Below are positions 6,171-8,097 of a DNA stretch of 8,097 bases, one piece after another. The stretch is from contig CACXDR010000102.1 in assembly GCA_902766415.1 (NCBI GenBank), positions 1 to 8,097 of the forward strand, read 5' to 3'. The stretch's first letter is position 1. Each line of letters begins with the position of its first letter. Position numbers and translations under genes: made by a program. This DNA is from an uncultured Lachnospiraceae bacterium. Its GTDB lineage: Bacteria > Bacillota_A > Clostridia > Lachnospirales > Lachnospiraceae. Under the pieces are notes generated by a model. That model worked only from the letters and a program-made list of their open reading frames with translations. It searched no databases and was not told where the DNA came from.

Positions 6171-6243
6171 AAAAAAACAGCCCCCGCGGCATACGCACGG
6201 AAGCCGTTCAAAGCTTCGTGTGTATGCCGCGGGGGCTGTTTTT
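6171..6243. terminator. Bidirectional terminator between convergent genes
   Basis: A perfect 20-bp stem pairs 6175-6194 with 6222-6241. It continues inward through a G-T pair, CAC/GTG and, past one bulged G, GAAGC/GCTTC, closing on an eight-base loop (6205-6212). A run of seven A at 6171-6177 and five T at 6239-6243 give a T-tract on each strand. It ends the LacI-family gene from the left and the pseudouridine synthase gene from the right. The stem is far longer than an intrinsic terminator needs. Confidence 0.92.
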
Positions 6244-6277
6244 GCGTGCGACGGTCCGCGGTTTTCTTCCCTTCCGC

Positions 6278-7330
6278 TCACAGGCCTAGCAAAGCCCGCA
6301 TGTCCGCGGGCAGCGGTGCGGTGAAGCGCATGATCTCCCCGGTCAGCGGGTGGGGAAATTCCACCGCGTGCGAATGCAGCGCCTGCCGGCGGATCCTCCG
6401 GTAGTCTTCATTATAGAGATAGTCCCCGGGGATCGGATGCCCGATCGAAAGCATGTGGACGCGGATCTGGTGCGTCCTGCCGGTCCCGAGCCGCAGACGG
6501 AGGAGGGAGTAAGTCTCCCGTCCGGCCGCCGGAGTCTCCTCCCCGGCGGGGGTACGCGCGTCCTCTTTTCCCGCGTCCCCGTGACCGGCCTGCTCCCGGG
6601 CCTGCACATCTTCATGACTGGCAGACCGCCCGTCTTCATCGTCCCGGCGAAAGACCGGCCGGCCGTCTTCCCCGTACACGACGGTCCCGACGCGTTCATA
6701 CTCCGTGTGCGCCGCCTGCCCTTCTTCGGGGTCGACCCTGCGCAGGATCACGGAGCCGGGGACCCGGCCCAGGGGAGCATCGACCGCCCCCTTTCTTTCC
6801 GTGATCCCCGTCACGACCGCAAGATACTCCCTGTGCACCCTCCGCGCCTCCGCCGCCTCCCCGAGGATCGCCGCGGACAGGCGGTCCTTCGCGATGACCG
6901 TCACCCCGGTCGTATCCCGGTCCAGTCGGTTCACGCAGTGGAACGCGCAGCTGTGCTTTTCCTTCAGGAAGTGGAAGGCGCAGGCATTCGCGAGCGTTTT
7001 CCCGTGATGGTTCATCGACGAATGGACGGACATCCCCGCCGGCTTGTTCACCACGAGGACAGCATCGTCCTCGTAAAGGATATCGAGCGGGATGTCCTCG
7101 GGGACGATGTTTGCGGAGCCTTTTTCTTCCGGGAACCGGACCGTGACGGTCTCCCCGCCCGAGAGAAGCTCGTTCATCTTCACAGGAGCATCGTCCGCAA
7201 GGACCGCCCCGGGGATCCCCTTCAGGGACGAGATCACGGACTTCGGGAACCGGTGCTGCTTAAGGAACGACCGCACGGAAACGCGGTCTTCTTTTTTCCC
7301 TTCAAATTTCCACTGCATGATCTCCGGCAC
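6278..7330 (-). CDS. RluA/RluD-family RNA pseudouridine synthase with a hydrophilic insert
   Basis: This enzyme isomerises specific uridines in RNA, usually rRNA or tRNA, to pseudouridine. The catalytic motif HCVNRLDRDTTGV (131-143) holds the nucleophilic Asp137. Other family marks are DDAVLVVNKPAGMSVH (88-103), RVHREYLAVV (164-173), GRTHQIRVHM (284-293), GDYLY (302-306) and RQALHSHAVEFPHPLTGE (315-332). Residues 16-67 resemble a weak S4-like RNA-binding domain. Residues about 217-272, between AHTEYERVG and YSLLRLRLGTGRTHQ, form a charged Gly/Asp/Glu/Arg/Ala-rich stretch without family similarity, probably a disordered loop. The start is uncertain: the GTG at 7330 has an AAGGGAG site seven bases upstream, whereas the ATG at 7318 has only GGAG three bases away, so GTG is preferred. 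It faces the LacI-family gene across a shared terminator and diverges from the polymerase gene. The target uridine cannot be predicted. Confidence 0.93.
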   Translation of the reverse strand: MPEIMQWKFEGKKEDRVSVRSFLKQHRFPKSVISSLKGIPGAVLADDAPVKMNELLSGGETVTVRFPEEKGSANIVPEDIPLDILYEDDAVLVVNKPAGMSVHSSMNHHGKTLANACAFHFLKEKHSCAFHCVNRLDRDTTGVTVIAKDRLSAAILGEAAEARRVHREYLAVVTGITERKGAVDAPLGRVPGSVILRRVDPEEGQAAHTEYERVGTVVYGEDGRPVFRRDDEDGRSASHEDVQAREQAGHGDAGKEDARTPAGEETPAAGRETYSLLRLRLGTGRTHQIRVHMLSIGHPIPGDYLYNEDYRRIRRQALHSHAVEFPHPLTGEIMRFTAPLPADMRALLGL

Positions 7331-7337
7331 GTCCCTG

Positions 7338-7344
7338 CTCCCTT
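7338..7344 (-). promoter_or_regulatory. Ribosome binding site favouring the GTG start
   Basis: AAGGGAG on the minus strand lies seven bases before the GTG at 7330. The alternative ATG at 7318 has only a GGAG three bases away, which is too close. This decides for GTG with moderate certainty. Confidence 0.55.
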
Positions 7345-7366
7345 CCCCGGCGTTTTTTTCGCGCGG

Positions 7367-7441
7367 CCCGCGCTTCTGCCTGTTGTACCCGCAATTCCCG
7401 CGCTTTTGTCTGTTATACCTGCATTTCCCGTGCTTTGCAAG
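7367..7441. repeat. 30-bp tandem repeats, two full units and a partial third
   Basis: Units at 7367-7396 and 7397-7426 both begin CCCGCGCTT and share CTGTT and the AC-C/T-GCA core, agreeing at 25 of 30 bases. A third copy starts CCCGTGCTTT at 7427 and fades after about ten to fifteen bases. They lie between the divergent pseudouridine synthase and polymerase genes. The second unit holds the -10 element of the candidate minus-strand promoter, and the first unit carries a near copy of it. Confidence 0.75.
7412..7440 (-). promoter_or_regulatory. Candidate promoter of the pseudouridine synthase gene
   Basis: On the minus strand TTGCAA (7440-7435) and TATAAC (7417-7412) are 17 bases apart. The -10 matches five of six and the -35 four of six. 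The leader would be about 75 bases long and include tandem-repeat unit 1. The -35 sits one base from that of the divergent polymerase promoter. Confidence 0.45.
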
Positions 7442-7470
7442 TTGCAGGGGCGGGACGCACGGTCTAAAAT
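7442..7470 (+). promoter_or_regulatory. Candidate promoter of the Y-family polymerase gene
   Basis: TTGCAG (7442-7447) and TAAAAT (7465-7470) are 17 bases apart; the -10 is good and the -35 poor. I see no GAAC-N4-GTTC-type LexA box of the Gram-positive kind in 7331-7515, so SOS control is not evident from sequence. Confidence 0.4.
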
Positions 7471-7515
7471 CGAAGTATAAGGCAGCGCAGAACGGCGCGG
7501 GAAAGGAGGCCCGGG

Positions 7516-8097
7516 ATGGACCGCGTGATCTTCCATATCGACGTGAATTCCGCGTTCCTCTCCTGGAGCGCCGTAAAGCGGCTGAAGGAGGATCCGGGGG
7601 CGCTGGACCTCCGCACGGTCCCGTCGGCGGTCGGGGGCGATGTGAAGACCCGCCACGGAGTCATCACCGCGAAGTCGATCCCCGCGAAAAGGTTCGGCGT
7701 GAAGACCGGCGAGCCGGTCATGACCGCGCTCCGGAAGTGCCCGGAGCTGATCCTCGTGCCGTCGGACTTTAAGACCTACCGGGAATATTCCCGGGCGTTC
7801 ATTGCGATCCTGAAAACGTACTCTCCCGTTCTCGAGCAGGTCTCGATCGATGAGGCGTTCCTCGACATGACGGGGCTTCTGGACGGCCCGCCCGAGGACA
7901 CCGCGAAACAGATCCGGGACGAGATCCGCACAAAGCTCTCTTTCACGGTCAACGTGGGGATCTCCTCCAACAAGCTCCTCGCGAAAATGGCGAGCGACTT
8001 CGAGAAGCCGGACAAAACGCACACGCTCTGGCCCTCCGAGGTGCCGGAAAAGCTGTGGCCGCTGCCCGTCGGGCAGCTGTTCGGCTGCGGCGGCGCC
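7516..8097 (+). CDS. dinB: Y-family DNA polymerase (DinB/Pol IV-like), N-terminal part
   Basis: This is a translesion DNA polymerase that copies past damaged bases at low fidelity. The first 194 codons are present and the frame is open to the right edge; family members are usually 350-420 residues, so about half is missing. The catalytic site is intact: HIDVNSAF (7-14) with Asp9 and the likely steric-gate Phe14, and SIDEAFLDMTG (110-120) with Asp112 and Glu113. AVGGDVKTRHGVITAKSIPAKRFGVKTGEPV (38-68) is the fingers region, and VNVGISSNKLLAKMASDFEKPD (145-166) closes the palm. LPVGQLFGCGGA (183-194) begins the helix-hairpin-helix-like thumb region, which usually reads GVG. An AAAGGAGG site at 7502-7509 with six-base spacing fixes the start at 7516. 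It is transcribed away from the pseudouridine synthase. The Y-family assignment is firm; whether it is true Pol IV or a related clostridial branch is less sure. Confidence 0.93.
   Translation, partial: MDRVIFHIDVNSAFLSWSAVKRLKEDPGALDLRTVPSAVGGDVKTRHGVITAKSIPAKRFGVKTGEPVMTALRKCPELILVPSDFKTYREYSRAFIAILKTYSPVLEQVSIDEAFLDMTGLLDGPPEDTAKQIRDEIRTKLSFTVNVGISSNKLLAKMASDFEKPDKTHTLWPSEVPEKLWPLPVGQLFGCGGA

Noticed and set aside
5501..6211. Minus-strand open frame of 236 codons opposite the LacI-family gene
   Set aside because: It begins inside the terminator hairpin and has no domain; the plus strand encodes a textbook LacI-family protein.
7367..7441. CRISPR-like repeats
   Set aside because: The 30-bp units are directly adjacent with no spacers, and no cas genes are seen.
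6350..7480. Plus-strand open frame of 376 codons opposite the pseudouridine synthase
   Set aside because: It is Arg/Pro/Asp/Val-rich without motifs, while the opposite strand carries the RLD catalytic motif.
7234..8022. Minus-strand open frame of 262 codons opposite the polymerase, with a repeated AGI-DKSAG / AGT-GRSAG stretch
   Set aside because: The peptide repeat is only the 30-bp DNA repeat translated in frame. The frame covers the polymerase active-site sequence on the opposite strand.

Overview
The window looks like a GC-rich Clostridia/Lachnospiraceae-type Firmicute chromosome. This is inferred from strong AGGAGG ribosome binding sites, a lipoprotein with the Cys-Gly-Gly-Ser start and Ala/Thr/Gln/Glu-rich spacer common in that group, a Y-family polymerase of the 'HIDVNSAFLSW' type, and a LacI-type local regulator. 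No rRNA, tRNA, transposase, integrase or CRISPR array is visible. All the main genes are recognisable families. The interest lies in the regulatory DNA and in a few unusual protein details.

Layout. (1) 1-1298, minus: aroA (EPSP synthase), nearly complete but running off the left edge, with an unusual active-site loop. (2) 1299-1500: a gap holding a strong minus-strand terminator. (3) 1501-4685, minus: a complete tripartite tricarboxylate transporter (TTT) operon in the order tctC (solute-binding lipoprotein), tctB (small membrane subunit), tctA (large permease). A stem-loop sits between tctC and tctB, and tctB and tctA are tightly coupled. (4) 4686-5089: a 404-bp AT-rich divergent control region with promoters for both directions and several copies of a CGTGAAA/TTTTC motif, some as palindromes. 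(5) 5090-6157, plus: a LacI-family repressor, almost certainly the local regulator of the transporter. (6) 6171-6243: a long bidirectional terminator. (7) 6278-7330, minus: an RluA/RluD-type pseudouridine synthase with a hydrophilic insert of about 55 residues. (8) 7331-7515: back-to-back promoters with two 30-bp tandem repeats. (9) 7516-8097, plus: the first 194 codons of a DinB-like Y-family DNA polymerase, cut by the right edge.

How the genes work together: the LacI protein probably senses a small molecule and controls the divergent tctC promoter and its own promoter through the shared motif. The lipoprotein TctC would capture a carboxylate outside the cell and pass it to TctAB for ion-driven uptake. 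The substrate cannot be read from sequence. The aroA-like gene lies downstream on the same strand, which allows the speculative idea of a shikimate/quinate-like substrate, but the terminator between them argues for partial or full independence. The pseudouridine synthase and polymerase are unrelated housekeeping or repair functions. I see no wholly new multi-gene system. The strongest candidates for new biology are the nested palindromes in the tctC leader, the altered AroA loop and the insert in the pseudouridine synthase.
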